Below are positions 34,473 to 43,369 of a stretch of 64,000 nucleotides of DNA, piece by piece. This DNA is from JAAYAY01 sp963674575 (GTDB lineage Bacteria > Planctomycetota > Planctomycetia > Pirellulales > Thermoguttaceae). The stretch covers positions 1,054,001-1,118,000 of the forward strand of contig CAXXQT010000009.1 of NCBI GenBank assembly GCA_963674575.2. Direction: 5' to 3'. Position 1 is the stretch's first letter. Each line of letters begins with the position of its first letter. A model generated the notes under the pieces. The model had not been told where the DNA came from and did not search any database. It saw only the letters and a program-made list of their open reading frames with translations. The position numbers were made by a program, and so were the translations under genes.

Positions 34473-35537
34473 ATGCGAGCAAAAAGAGCATCGATCGAGC
34501 ACCTTCGCGGAGTGACTCGATACGAGCAGCTTCGAAAGACGATTCTTGAGGTCCGCGGCAGCGGGGACCTGGAAAAACCGCTGGCCCATTGGGTGCTGCC
34601 TGCCGACCGCCGTCTTCCCCTCGCCCTGCTCGACCGCTGCCTGGGCGACCTGCTGGAAACGGACTTTGACGAACTGGCCGCCACTCCGGGAGTGGGCCAA
34701 ACCAAGCTTCGGTCGTTTCTCAACCTGTTGACCCGCGTTGCCGATTCCCGATCAGAGGAAAACGGCAACGGGAAAAAGGCTACCGCCCCATCGCTCGCCC
34801 CCGGCCGATTCGATCCGTCTTGCGTCTCCGATGCCCAGTGGACTCAGTGGCAAGACACGGTCCGACGTTGCGGCCTCGCCCGAGAACCGCTCGGACTGGT
34901 CGCCCCAACTCTCAAGAACGTCACGCGAGTCATCTGGCACACGCCACTGGCCGACTATCTTGACGTCTCCCTAGGCGAGTTGCGGGAAAAACGCACCTTC
35001 GGCGAGAAGCGGGTCCACGCCGTACTCAAGGTGTTCCACGGCCTCCATTGCCTGGCGGGTCAGCTTGCCCACCACGACGAACTTTCGATTCGCCTGGTTC
35101 CTCGCCATGTCGATCGCGTGGAACGCTGGATCGGACAGCGCCTCCAACGCGCCGCGTTGCCCCAAGCGACCGAGATCACCGAGGGCTATATCGCGCCCCT
35201 CGTGGACCAGTTGCGTCAGGACGCTTCCTCGCAGATTATTGAGCTCGCGGAGACCCGCCTGGGCCTGGCCGGTCCCCCTGCAAGCGTTCGCCAGGCCGCC
35301 GGTCGCATGGGTCTGACCCGAGCGAGAGTCTATCAACTTCTCAACGAAATCAACGACATCCTCACCGTCCGCTGGCCGCTGGGGCGATGCCAGTCGTATC
35401 ACCTGATGGAACGTGTGGAAGAGGAAATGTCCGGCGACAGGTCCCTGGACCAATTTCGTACCGCCGTGGAACTCTTCTATCCCGCCGCTCGCCGTGGCGC
35501 GGCCGGCGCCGTGGAGAGGGCAGCAGGAAGCCTGTAG
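34473..35537 (+). CDS. Helix-hairpin-helix and HTH protein of unknown function
   Basis: A 354-residue protein. The ATG at 34473 has GGACGGG upstream; an ATG 39 bases earlier is less likely. Near the N-terminus, LLETDFDELAATPGVGQTKL is a helix-hairpin-helix like that of the RNA polymerase alpha C-terminal domain. A second helical region follows (LADYLDVSLGELREKRTFGE). Near the C-terminus, VRQAAGRMGLTRARVYQLLN is a helix-turn-helix like sigma region 4. It therefore looks like a nucleic-acid-binding, perhaps transcription-associated protein built from RNA polymerase-like modules. Its stop codon lies inside a CCTCCAGTCTCC-type dispersed repeat. Confidence 0.65.
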   Translation: MRAKRASIEHLRGVTRYEQLRKTILEVRGSGDLEKPLAHWVLPADRRLPLALLDRCLGDLLETDFDELAATPGVGQTKLRSFLNLLTRVADSRSEENGNGKKATAPSLAPGRFDPSCVSDAQWTQWQDTVRRCGLAREPLGLVAPTLKNVTRVIWHTPLADYLDVSLGELREKRTFGEKRVHAVLKVFHGLHCLAGQLAHHDELSIRLVPRHVDRVERWIGQRLQRAALPQATEITEGYIAPLVDQLRQDASSQIIELAETRLGLAGPPASVRQAAGRMGLTRARVYQLLNEINDILTVRWPLGRCQSYHLMERVEEEMSGDRSLDQFRTAVELFYPAARRGAAGAVERAAGSL

Positions 35538-35565
35538 AGGCTGGAGACTGGAGGCTGTAGGGCTG
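35534..35565. repeat. CCTCCAGTCTCC-type dispersed element, copy 2
   Basis: GTAGAGGCTGGAGACTGGAG then GCTGTAGGGCTG, overlapping the stop codon TAG (35535-35537) of the previous gene. Reverse complement of the element at 16589-16620. Confidence 0.7.
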
Positions 35566-35600
35566 CAAGAACAGCGTCTTTCGTCGCCTCGCTCCACTGC

Positions 35601-36752
35601 TCACTGCTCACCGCAACTGGCCTCCGCGATCACTGGGTCGTGATCAGAACCGACCGCGATACCGACCCGGCACCGGATAGGAGCCAGCCCACTGCCGGCT
35701 TGGTCGTTCAGCAGGATGTGGTCGATCCGGAGTCCGTACTGAAAAGGTCCCACCTGCGTGTGCTTGGTGTGCCCCAGCCCGACCCCGACGCGCGAAAAGG
35801 CGTCGGCAAACCGTTCGGTCCAGTAGCAACGATAGATGGCACTGCCCTCCGGCATGTTGAAATCGCCCGCCACCACGTCCACAGGGGCCAGCGTGTCGAG
35901 CCACGCGGCGAGCGCCTTCGATTCCGCACGCCGGATGGCGATCTCGCCTTTCAAGGCACCGTTCCGATAAGGATTGACTCCCGTCTGCCGATCGAGAACT
36001 TCGGAGATGCCCTGCCGGGGCGTTCGCAGATGAACGGCGCACACCCGGAGGTCACGCTTCGGATGGTGAACCACGGCCACCACGGCGTTCACCGGCGGCC
36101 ATCGGCTGGGCGGAAATTCTCGCCGAGAGACCTTCACCTGGTCGATCGGGTAGGGCGACGCGATCGCGATCTGCCCTTCGCGGACGATGTTCCAGCCCTC
36201 GGTCGGCTTGGACGGTTTGATCGGTGGACATTCCTGAAGACAGACCACGTCGACCGAAAGCCGCCGACTATCCCGGAACACATTCAGCAGGGCCGGCTCA
36301 CGCCCGCAAAGGTTACACGTCAGGATCCGGGCGGTCGTCCCCTGCCAACGGCTCCCCAACCTCGGCCATGGAACCCGGTAGCCCATGATGGGAAAGACAA
36401 GCACGGCCGCAGCAAGCAGCAAAGGGAGAAACGCCCGAATGGCCGAACGGCGAACCGCAACCCCGGAACGGAGCAAACGCTCAATCGTACGTCTTGGCGT
36501 ACCTGTATCCCCATCCGTCAGTTCGCTCCAGGCGCGCCTTCCCTCACTCCACAGTTTGAACCCGGCTGCCGGAAGAAGAAACGCCAGTAAACTCCCCCAG
36601 GGCCATCGGGGCCCGAAAAGGAGGAGCGTGGGGAGCCAGAGAACGTCGCCGTAGAGACGAAAGATCGCCCAAAGTGCGAGGAGGAGGGCGAGCTGGAGGT
36701 AGGAGAGAAGCTCAAGTGAGAGAAGGCGTTTGAGCGGGGGGGAGGTGGGCAT
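35601..36752 (-). CDS. Membrane-anchored endonuclease/exonuclease/phosphatase (EEP) hydrolase
   Basis: A 383-residue protein from the ATG at 36752. Two to three membrane helices occupy residues 10-65 and a further one follows at about 108-125 (AFLPLLLAAAVLVFPIMGY). The C-terminal 240 residues are an EEP-fold hydrolase on the outside: ILTCNLCG, DVVCLQE, VVAGDFNMPEGSAIYR, RIDHILL and the final GSDHDPVIAE supply the Asn, Glu, Asp-x-Asn and Asp-His residues of the metal site. Substrates in this superfamily range from DNA to phospholipids and sugar phosphates. The last codons (GAGCAGTGA) fall in a TGCTCACTGCTCAC repeat also found near 20491-20525. Confidence 0.82.
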   Translation of the reverse strand: MPTSPPLKRLLSLELLSYLQLALLLALWAIFRLYGDVLWLPTLLLFGPRWPWGSLLAFLLPAAGFKLWSEGRRAWSELTDGDTGTPRRTIERLLRSGVAVRRSAIRAFLPLLLAAAVLVFPIMGYRVPWPRLGSRWQGTTARILTCNLCGREPALLNVFRDSRRLSVDVVCLQECPPIKPSKPTEGWNIVREGQIAIASPYPIDQVKVSRREFPPSRWPPVNAVVAVVHHPKRDLRVCAVHLRTPRQGISEVLDRQTGVNPYRNGALKGEIAIRRAESKALAAWLDTLAPVDVVAGDFNMPEGSAIYRCYWTERFADAFSRVGVGLGHTKHTQVGPFQYGLRIDHILLNDQAGSGLAPIRCRVGIAVGSDHDPVIAEASCGEQ

Positions 36753-37034
36753 GTGCAAGAGGCGGGATTGCAGGAAGGGGCGTTCGTTTTAGGGCGAACA
36801 AAAAATCGAAGCCCTTGATCGGCACAGAAGTTCTCCGACAACCACGGCCCTAAAGTAGGGTTGACGTGACTTGTCTCGCTGGAGTAAGAAGAGACGTACG
36901 GGTCCCACCTTTAGCCATTCGCGGTTTTCATGGGCAGAAACTCGCGTCCCTCCGGAACCAATTCTTATCTCTCCCGTTTTCTCCTCTACCCATTTCTTGG
37001 GCACCGATAGAAGTGCCCGCAAGCGAGGTACAGC
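36753..37034. other. Spacer upstream of the giant surface protein
   Basis: A divergent intergenic region that should hold promoters for both flanking genes. No convincing hexamer pair or RNA structure was seen. Confidence 0.4.
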
Positions 37035-40000
37035 ATGTCGTTTTTCCCGTTTTCCTTTCGCGCCGTCACGAAAGCTCTTTCTCGCAGTAAGCAGGAAAGC
37101 AGAAATCCCTCTGGAAGCCGGGATCGACTGCGGGCGTTTTCCTACGGTTTCGAGCCCCTGGAGAATCGCATGCTGTTGGCGGTTATTCCGGTTACGGCAA
37201 GCTGGCTTGCGGATCAGGGAGCGGGCCCTTATGTCCTGGACCAGTCCGACACAACGTACGTGCTGGAGACCGATGTTGCCACCGAAGGTTCGGCGTTCAT
37301 AATCGAGGGAAATGACATCATCTTCGACCTCAATGGCCATACCATTCGATACGATCAGGGGGCGTTTGGACTTTCCAACGGCGACTTTGAAATCACGGAG
37401 GGGCAAGAGCAGGCCCCTTCGGGGTGGGACATGACAGACGCTCCAGGCGCCAGCCGGACTTCCACCTTCGATGAACCGTTGGTGGGTGAATGGTACTTGA
37501 ACGTCGAACAAAGAAACCAAGACCAGACGATTGTCTCCGACTGGACCTCTCTGCCCCCGTCAACGGAGGCCGTGGCGCACTTCGTTCGCGGGGATTCCGC
37601 CTCGAAATATCACATTCCCGTGCAGCTTGAAGTCGAGCATGAGACGCTTGGAGTCATCGCCGGATTTCTTGACTCCCGCGAATACATGCTCACTTTTACG
37701 ACCCCTGACACACCGGGCCGATATCGGCTGAAATGGACCTGGAAATACGAAGACTATCCGACATGGCAGGCCGATCATGCGTATCAGATCGGCGATATCG
37801 TGCTTCCAACTGCATCCACCGGCGCCGTCTATCAATTGCAGTCCGTCGACGGCCAGACCAAGAGCCCGTCGAACTCAACCGAACCGGACTGGCCCACGAC
37901 GCTTGGCGCCACCGTTGCCGACGGCAACCTCACATGGCAGGTGTTTCGCTCCAACACGTCGGACTACATGAGCACCTGGGAGCCGAACCACGAGTACGGT
38001 CTCGGCAGCTACGTCAGGCCCACCAATGTCAACGGCTTCGCCTATAAGGTCGTAAATGTGGCGATCGCCGGAAGCGTGTCCGGCGACGCGGAGCCAAGTT
38101 GGGTGCTTCCACCCGCCCCTAGCATTTCCACGACCGCCGACAATAATCTGCAATGGCGAATCATACACTTGACCGACGCCCACATCGATCTACTGGACCT
38201 GAGAACCACCGGGCAATACGGGATTCTCTCGCAGTTCGGGCAGGACCCCGCCAATGTGACCATCAGCAATGGGGCGATTGAGCAAGGGCAGGCCGCGGGT
38301 TTCCGCAGCCATGCGATCAATATTTACGGCAGAGACAGCGTGACAACCGATCACCTGACGATCAACACGGTCGGCGTCGAGGCGGCCGGGATTTGGTCGC
38401 TGTACAGCCACGAGATGGTCGTCTCGGACAACACGATCACCACCGCCAATCCGCACAAGTTCAATCGCCACCAGTTGTCGGCGGCGATATCCGTCTTTCA
38501 CACGACCAACACTTCGATACTCCGCAACAACGTCACATCCGGCCGTGGATGGGGCGGGATCTGCGCCAATGGCGACAACTTGCTGGCCGCCGAGAACAGC
38601 GTCTGGACCCAATCCGTGATCACCAATCATTATGGGATCAAGCTGTTCGGCAACTACAACACGATCCGCAACAACCACGTCGACGCAGATCCCGGCCAGG
38701 GGATTCGAAGCGACGGGGAGCACAACGTGATTGAAGGCAATACGGTGATCATTCGCAGCGTTGCGCCGAACTGGGATGTCGGATATTTGAGCCTGGATGC
38801 GATTCGCTTGAACGATTACTACAACGGCTACAACAATGATATTGTCGTGCGCGACAACGAGATCTGGTTGTACGGGCAGAACAGCCCGCTCTACGAGACC
38901 CAATCGCAGCTAGTTTGCGGAATCGCCAACGTAACCAGCGGCTCCGGGATTGTCTACGAACGAAATTACATTCGCGCCGTCAAAGCCGACCCGGAGGTGA
39001 CCGTCTGTGGAATCAGGCCCGGGTCGAAGGACGAGATGGTCCTCTGGCAAGACAACACGATTGAGAGCGACGAATACAACGTCCTCTTCGGCAGTTATCC
39101 AACCTACAGCTTCAACAATCGATTTGTCGACAACACGTTCATCAAAGGGTCAAACGCCGTAGCGGACTATGCGACCATTGCCGCGGACGTGAGGACCACG
39201 GCCACGTTCATGCAAAACACGCACTTCATCGGCACCACGCTCCTGAACGGCGCAACCCTTCGCGACCCGGACATCGCGTCTTGGGGACTCTACTCGTACG
39301 AGGTCGGCCATCGACTTACGGTCCTGGTCAACGACGAAAACGGCAGTCCGGTTTCGGACGCACTCGTGACGGTCAATCGGGGAACCGAAACGGTTGCATC
39401 CGGCCAGTCGGATGCAACCGGAGCCGTTCAGGATTTCGAACTTCCCGAATTCGATTTGGCAGCCACCGGACAGGTCGATACTCCGTACGACTACACCGAA
39501 TACAACCCGTATACGGTATCCGTAACCGTCGACGGCCAGACGATCTCCAAGACGATTCGCTTGGAACGAAACTCCACCGTTGTGGTGAACCTCCCCGACA
39601 TCAATGGAGTTCCCGTGCTCGACCCCGTCGTGCCGCAGACAGTCCATAGGGGCGACACCCTGAGCCTGGCAGTAACCGCTTTTGACCCCGATTCGCCCAG
39701 CCAGAACCTGACATATTCGCTGGAGGCCGGAGCACCGTCCGGGGCGTCGATCGATCCGTCCAGTGGGATCTTCTCCTGGACGCCGGACTCGTCGGTCGCA
39801 TCCGGGACCTATCAGGTTGGGGTCCGCGTCAGTGACCACGGCGCCCCCAGTCTTTTCGACGCCATTTCCATCGAGATCACCGTCCCCGAGGAGCCATGCG
39901 AGCCGGTTGCACTGGTTGGAACGGACGGCGACGACAAGATCGAATTCTGGAGCACCCAGTCCAAGCATTTCGTCCGAATCAACGGAATCGAGCATGAATT

Positions 40001-41294
40001 GGATCGGGCGAGCGTGTCGGGGATTTACCTTGATGCCCGGGCGGGGATCGACACGATCACGATCACCGGCACCGACGCCGATGAGACAGTCTTTCTGGAG
40101 ACGGGAAGCGTCGATTTTTCGTGGCCGTCCGAGAACGTGACTTTCCGAGCAACGAGCGTGGAGAACATTACGGTTGACGCAGGCGTCGGCGGAAACGACC
40201 AGGCGACGCTTTCCGGCTCGACTGCGTCGAATCGGCTTCACAGCTATGACGATTACAGCGTATTCACGGATGTGACCGACAGTTTCACCCACCGGGTCAG
40301 CGGCTTTGCCTCCATAGAGGTGATCGCGTCGGATGTGGCCCTAGACTACGCGTACCTCCACGGCAGCATCGGCGACGACGTGTTCCTTGGGACGCCCGGC
40401 AAAGCCGTGCTGAACCGCAACTTGGGCGCCGAGTGCGAGACAGCGATCACGGCGACGGGGTTCGAATGGGTTTATGGATACGGGAGCCAAGGCGGCGTGG
40501 ACCAGGCGATGCTCAACGTCTCGAGTTCCACTTCGAACCGGTTCTATAGTTATTCCGACCACAGCGTTCTCTCCGACGCGTCTCGTTCGTTCTATCTTCA
40601 CGTCGCGGATTTCGAGTCGGTGACAGCTCGAGCCGAGGGCGACGCAAATGGCCGCGCGCTCTTCTACGACGGCCCTGGCGCCGACACCTTCACGGCGTCC
40701 GTCACCACGGCGACGCGAGACTGGAACGGCGCGTCCGAAGCGACGTCGTTCGGTTTCGGCCAAGTGTTTGCGTACGGTTCGACAGATGACGTGGCGGAAC
40801 TTGCGGGTGGCGACACGGGCAGCAACAGGTTCCACAGCAATCTGGGCAGTGCTGCCTTGTGGAACGCGTCGTTCTACCAATATGCGAGAGGCTTTGAGAG
40901 CCTGACGGCCAGGGGCGGGAGTGGCGGGAACAACGTCGCCTACCTCAACGACAGCGTCCTGGGGGATGTGCTTAACCTGGGCCCCGGCTACGGCGAGTTG
41001 GACTACGGGGGCGACGGGACCCTGGACGTGCGAGCGCTGGCCTTCGACCAAATTCGGGCTCAACTCCTGAAGGGCGGAAGCGACACGGTTTCGCTGACGG
41101 ACTCCGACGGTATCGACCATTACACCGGGGCGGGTACAACCGGCCGTTTGACGGATGGGGCCAATTACTGGATCGACCTGTATTTCGACGATTTGGGCGA
41201 CGATCAAGTAACGCTGTATTTCAGCGATACGGAGGATACGGCCGACGCGGATCCGGCTAATCTTGAGTATCTACTGATGCTCGTTTCCCCATGA
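37035..41294 (+). CDS. Giant LEPR-motif surface protein with beta-helix and tandem repeats
   Basis: A 1,419-residue acidic protein; GCGAGGT lies before the ATG. The N-terminus is basic and carries YGFEPLENRMLLAV at 37-50, the LEPRxLL-type motif that marks planctomycete giant extracellular proteins and probably directs export or anchoring. Residues about 242-305 and 315-385 are two related modules (W-x-x-x-H-x-Y then DWPTTLGATV or PSWV, ending W), resembling chitin-binding-type modules. About 400-735 is a right-handed beta-helix (ISNGAIEQGQ, ILRNNVTSG, IRNNHVDA, VRDNEIWLYG). About 858-955 is an Ig-like putative-Ig domain (TYSLEAGAPSGASIDPSSG). From 1,039 to the end lie about four repeats of 90-100 residues (SNRLHSYDDYSVFTD, SNRFYSYSDHSVLSD, SNRFHSNLGSAALWN). 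Likely surface adhesion or glycan binding. Confidence 0.85.
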   Translation: MSFFPFSFRAVTKALSRSKQESRNPSGSRDRLRAFSYGFEPLENRMLLAVIPVTASWLADQGAGPYVLDQSDTTYVLETDVATEGSAFIIEGNDIIFDLNGHTIRYDQGAFGLSNGDFEITEGQEQAPSGWDMTDAPGASRTSTFDEPLVGEWYLNVEQRNQDQTIVSDWTSLPPSTEAVAHFVRGDSASKYHIPVQLEVEHETLGVIAGFLDSREYMLTFTTPDTPGRYRLKWTWKYEDYPTWQADHAYQIGDIVLPTASTGAVYQLQSVDGQTKSPSNSTEPDWPTTLGATVADGNLTWQVFRSNTSDYMSTWEPNHEYGLGSYVRPTNVNGFAYKVVNVAIAGSVSGDAEPSWVLPPAPSISTTADNNLQWRIIHLTDAHIDLLDLRTTGQYGILSQFGQDPANVTISNGAIEQGQAAGFRSHAINIYGRDSVTTDHLTINTVGVEAAGIWSLYSHEMVVSDNTITTANPHKFNRHQLSAAISVFHTTNTSILRNNVTSGRGWGGICANGDNLLAAENSVWTQSVITNHYGIKLFGNYNTIRNNHVDADPGQGIRSDGEHNVIEGNTVIIRSVAPNWDVGYLSLDAIRLNDYYNGYNNDIVVRDNEIWLYGQNSPLYETQSQLVCGIANVTSGSGIVYERNYIRAVKADPEVTVCGIRPGSKDEMVLWQDNTIESDEYNVLFGSYPTYSFNNRFVDNTFIKGSNAVADYATIAADVRTTATFMQNTHFIGTTLLNGATLRDPDIASWGLYSYEVGHRLTVLVNDENGSPVSDALVTVNRGTETVASGQSDATGAVQDFELPEFDLAATGQVDTPYDYTEYNPYTVSVTVDGQTISKTIRLERNSTVVVNLPDINGVPVLDPVVPQTVHRGDTLSLAVTAFDPDSPSQNLTYSLEAGAPSGASIDPSSGIFSWTPDSSVASGTYQVGVRVSDHGAPSLFDAISIEITVPEEPCEPVALVGTDGDDKIEFWSTQSKHFVRINGIEHELDRASVSGIYLDARAGIDTITITGTDADETVFLETGSVDFSWPSENVTFRATSVENITVDAGVGGNDQATLSGSTASNRLHSYDDYSVFTDVTDSFTHRVSGFASIEVIASDVALDYAYLHGSIGDDVFLGTPGKAVLNRNLGAECETAITATGFEWVYGYGSQGGVDQAMLNVSSSTSNRFYSYSDHSVLSDASRSFYLHVADFESVTARAEGDANGRALFYDGPGADTFTASVTTATRDWNGASEATSFGFGQVFAYGSTDDVAELAGGDTGSNRFHSNLGSAALWNASFYQYARGFESLTARGGSGGNNVAYLNDSVLGDVLNLGPGYGELDYGGDGTLDVRALAFDQIRAQLLKGGSDTVSLTDSDGIDHYTGAGTTGRLTDGANYWIDLYFDDLGDDQVTLYFSDTEDTADADPANLEYLLMLVSP

Positions 41295-41367
41295 GCCGAC
41301 TGTCAGACAGGCGGACCGCAAGAGCCCTGACGAGGAGCCACTACGGCGTCGGCGAGAGACGTTTTCT

Positions 41368-43248
41368 TTAGTCACACTCTCCCACATCACCAGGTGGCTC
41401 AAGGCAGGCGTTCGCAATGAACATGTTGAACCAATGATCGACCGAGAGCAGCATGAACAGAATCGTTGTCCACTCGCGAGTGCCCTCCGCGTGCTCTTTC
41501 GCCATCTTCGCAACGAATTCGAGTTGGAACAGCCCGGCGTCGCAAAGCTGCGGAGAAAGAAGAGGCTTGCCTGCGAGCCCTTGAATGTGATCGCGCAGCC
41601 AGGACCCCATTGGAGGCGTAAAGCCGCCCTTCGGCTTTTCGAGCACGTCTTTGGAAAGGTATTTAGGCGCGATCTTGCAGCGAAGGACATGCTTCGCTCC
41701 ACATTTATCGCGGAGCAAATCAGCAAAATTGCCTGGAACGAGAAGCTCTCGTGGTAAGGAATGAGCGGCACCGATGGCAGAACGATCCAAGAAGGGCCAA
41801 TGAACGGCAAGGCCGTTCGCTCTCGCCATCTTGCCGACCTTCATGAACACACCAAAGGAACCGTCTATCAAGGAGTCGACGCGAATCAGCTTGGCGAGAA
41901 GACGGTCGAAATCTCCGCTGGTTGTCAGGTCCAAAGCAAGATCGGAATCGAGCTCGAAAGCATCTCTGTCACATGGATTCGTGAGAAGATGCTTCCAGAT
42001 TGCGGGGTTTCGGCCCCAGGCGGGGTAGTCGAAGAGTGTTCGATACGCATTCCGAAGGTTTCCTCCGGCAATCGTTGCGAACTTGCGGAGTGTCGAATGC
42101 CCCGTAAGAGACGCTGCCAACTGCAGCAGTCCGGACCACCGATGGAGGCTGCACTTTGCCGCCAGTGGATAGTATCTGCCTAGCAAGTGATCCGGCCCGT
42201 CACCACTTACGACGGCATCAACGTGCTTGCTGACTTCCCGAAACAGCCGGAAGGTAGGAACGGCACTGTAATCCAGGAATGGCTCGTCGAGCTCCCAAAT
42301 AATCCGTCTGAGAAGCCCGAAGGTAGCCGAGGAACTCATGTCGATGAACCTGGCGTTGCAATGATAGGCATCTGCTACTATCTTCGCATACGGACCTTCG
42401 TCAAACTCCGTGCCGGGGAAGCAGGCAGAGAAGGTCTTCAACGGGGACCGGTCGACGCCGGATGCCATTCCGACCAGGGTGCTTGAATCAACTCCGCCAC
42501 TGAGCAGCCATCCACACTCGGGCATCTGCCCGTTGGTTCGAAGTGCGGCAGCATGAAGCAGGGCCGACTCAAACTGCTCTGCCGATCCATCGGTCACGCA
42601 AGGCGTCTCACCAAGCACGGGCGTGCAAGGCATTTCTTTCTTGGTTTCGCCACGCCTGTAGCGGATGCGTTGACCGGGCCAGGTCTTCGAGACACCTTCC
42701 ATCAGACTGCGCGGCGGGAGGATATAGCCCGTTGAAAACAACTCGGCCAGGGCATCTCGATCAATCCTGCGTTGCAGTCCATTGACGGTCGTCAGGGCAG
42801 GCAGACGAGAAGAGAAGAAGAACCCGTCCGGTGTATTTGTGAAGTAGATTCCGTGGGCGCCGCCCACCCGATCAGAAAACACATACAACGACCTTGTGTG
42901 CGAATTCCACACGGCGGCACTGAACAGCCCGTCGAGGTGCTTCGCTGACCAGTCACCGTTCTCGATGAAAGAACTCAAGGCCAGTTTGGCATCGCTTTCC
43001 GAGGCAGACAGGCCCAGACGACGCGTGATTGTCTCGCGATTCAGCAAGTAGCCCGAGAAGGCGATTGACCAGTCCCCGGAGGTCGCGACAGATCCCTTGT
43101 CACCCGGCATTCGTTTGACGGCAAGAAATACATCCCGGTCTTCCGACTCGAACGTCTCCAGCGACTGCATGCCACCATAAACTTGAGCCATTCGGGCAAC
43201 GGCTGGGCCAACCGAAGCGAGATTTGCCGCACAACCGAAAACGGACAT
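41368..43248 (-). CDS. Asparagine-synthetase-like protein lacking the glutaminase Cys
   Basis: A 626-residue protein with the two-domain plan of AsnB: an N-terminal Ntn-amidotransferase-like domain (1-200) and a C-terminal ATP-pyrophosphatase domain with PP-loop LLSGGVDSSTL (248-258), then ACFPGTEFDEGPYA and DAVVSGDGPDHLLGRYYP. AsnB must begin Met-Cys, because Cys2 releases ammonia from glutamine. This one begins MSVFGC, so Cys2 is Ser and glutaminase activity is not expected. Beta-lactam synthetases and lasso-peptide cyclases show the same loss: they adenylate a carboxylate and let an amine attack it. In a polysaccharide cluster it may form amides on uronic acids or amino-acid decorations. 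It is the last gene of the minus-strand cluster. Confidence 0.85.
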   Translation of the reverse strand: MSVFGCAANLASVGPAVARMAQVYGGMQSLETFESEDRDVFLAVKRMPGDKGSVATSGDWSIAFSGYLLNRETITRRLGLSASESDAKLALSSFIENGDWSAKHLDGLFSAAVWNSHTRSLYVFSDRVGGAHGIYFTNTPDGFFFSSRLPALTTVNGLQRRIDRDALAELFSTGYILPPRSLMEGVSKTWPGQRIRYRRGETKKEMPCTPVLGETPCVTDGSAEQFESALLHAAALRTNGQMPECGWLLSGGVDSSTLVGMASGVDRSPLKTFSACFPGTEFDEGPYAKIVADAYHCNARFIDMSSSATFGLLRRIIWELDEPFLDYSAVPTFRLFREVSKHVDAVVSGDGPDHLLGRYYPLAAKCSLHRWSGLLQLAASLTGHSTLRKFATIAGGNLRNAYRTLFDYPAWGRNPAIWKHLLTNPCDRDAFELDSDLALDLTTSGDFDRLLAKLIRVDSLIDGSFGVFMKVGKMARANGLAVHWPFLDRSAIGAAHSLPRELLVPGNFADLLRDKCGAKHVLRCKIAPKYLSKDVLEKPKGGFTPPMGSWLRDHIQGLAGKPLLSPQLCDAGLFQLEFVAKMAKEHAEGTREWTTILFMLLSVDHWFNMFIANACLEPPGDVGECD

Positions 43249-43369
43249 ACCACGATTCTCTACTGTTGATGCGCGAGAGTTTCGCGGGCACCCGGCCTGT
43301 TTGAGTTCATCAACGACCCGGAGCAGGACCTTTACCGCTCATCGGTGCACTTTTCGACGGGGCTCCGGG

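Noticed and set aside
36789..37520. A 243-codon minus-strand frame across the start of the giant protein
   Set aside because: It overlaps the LEPR-type N-terminus in antisense and has no motif.
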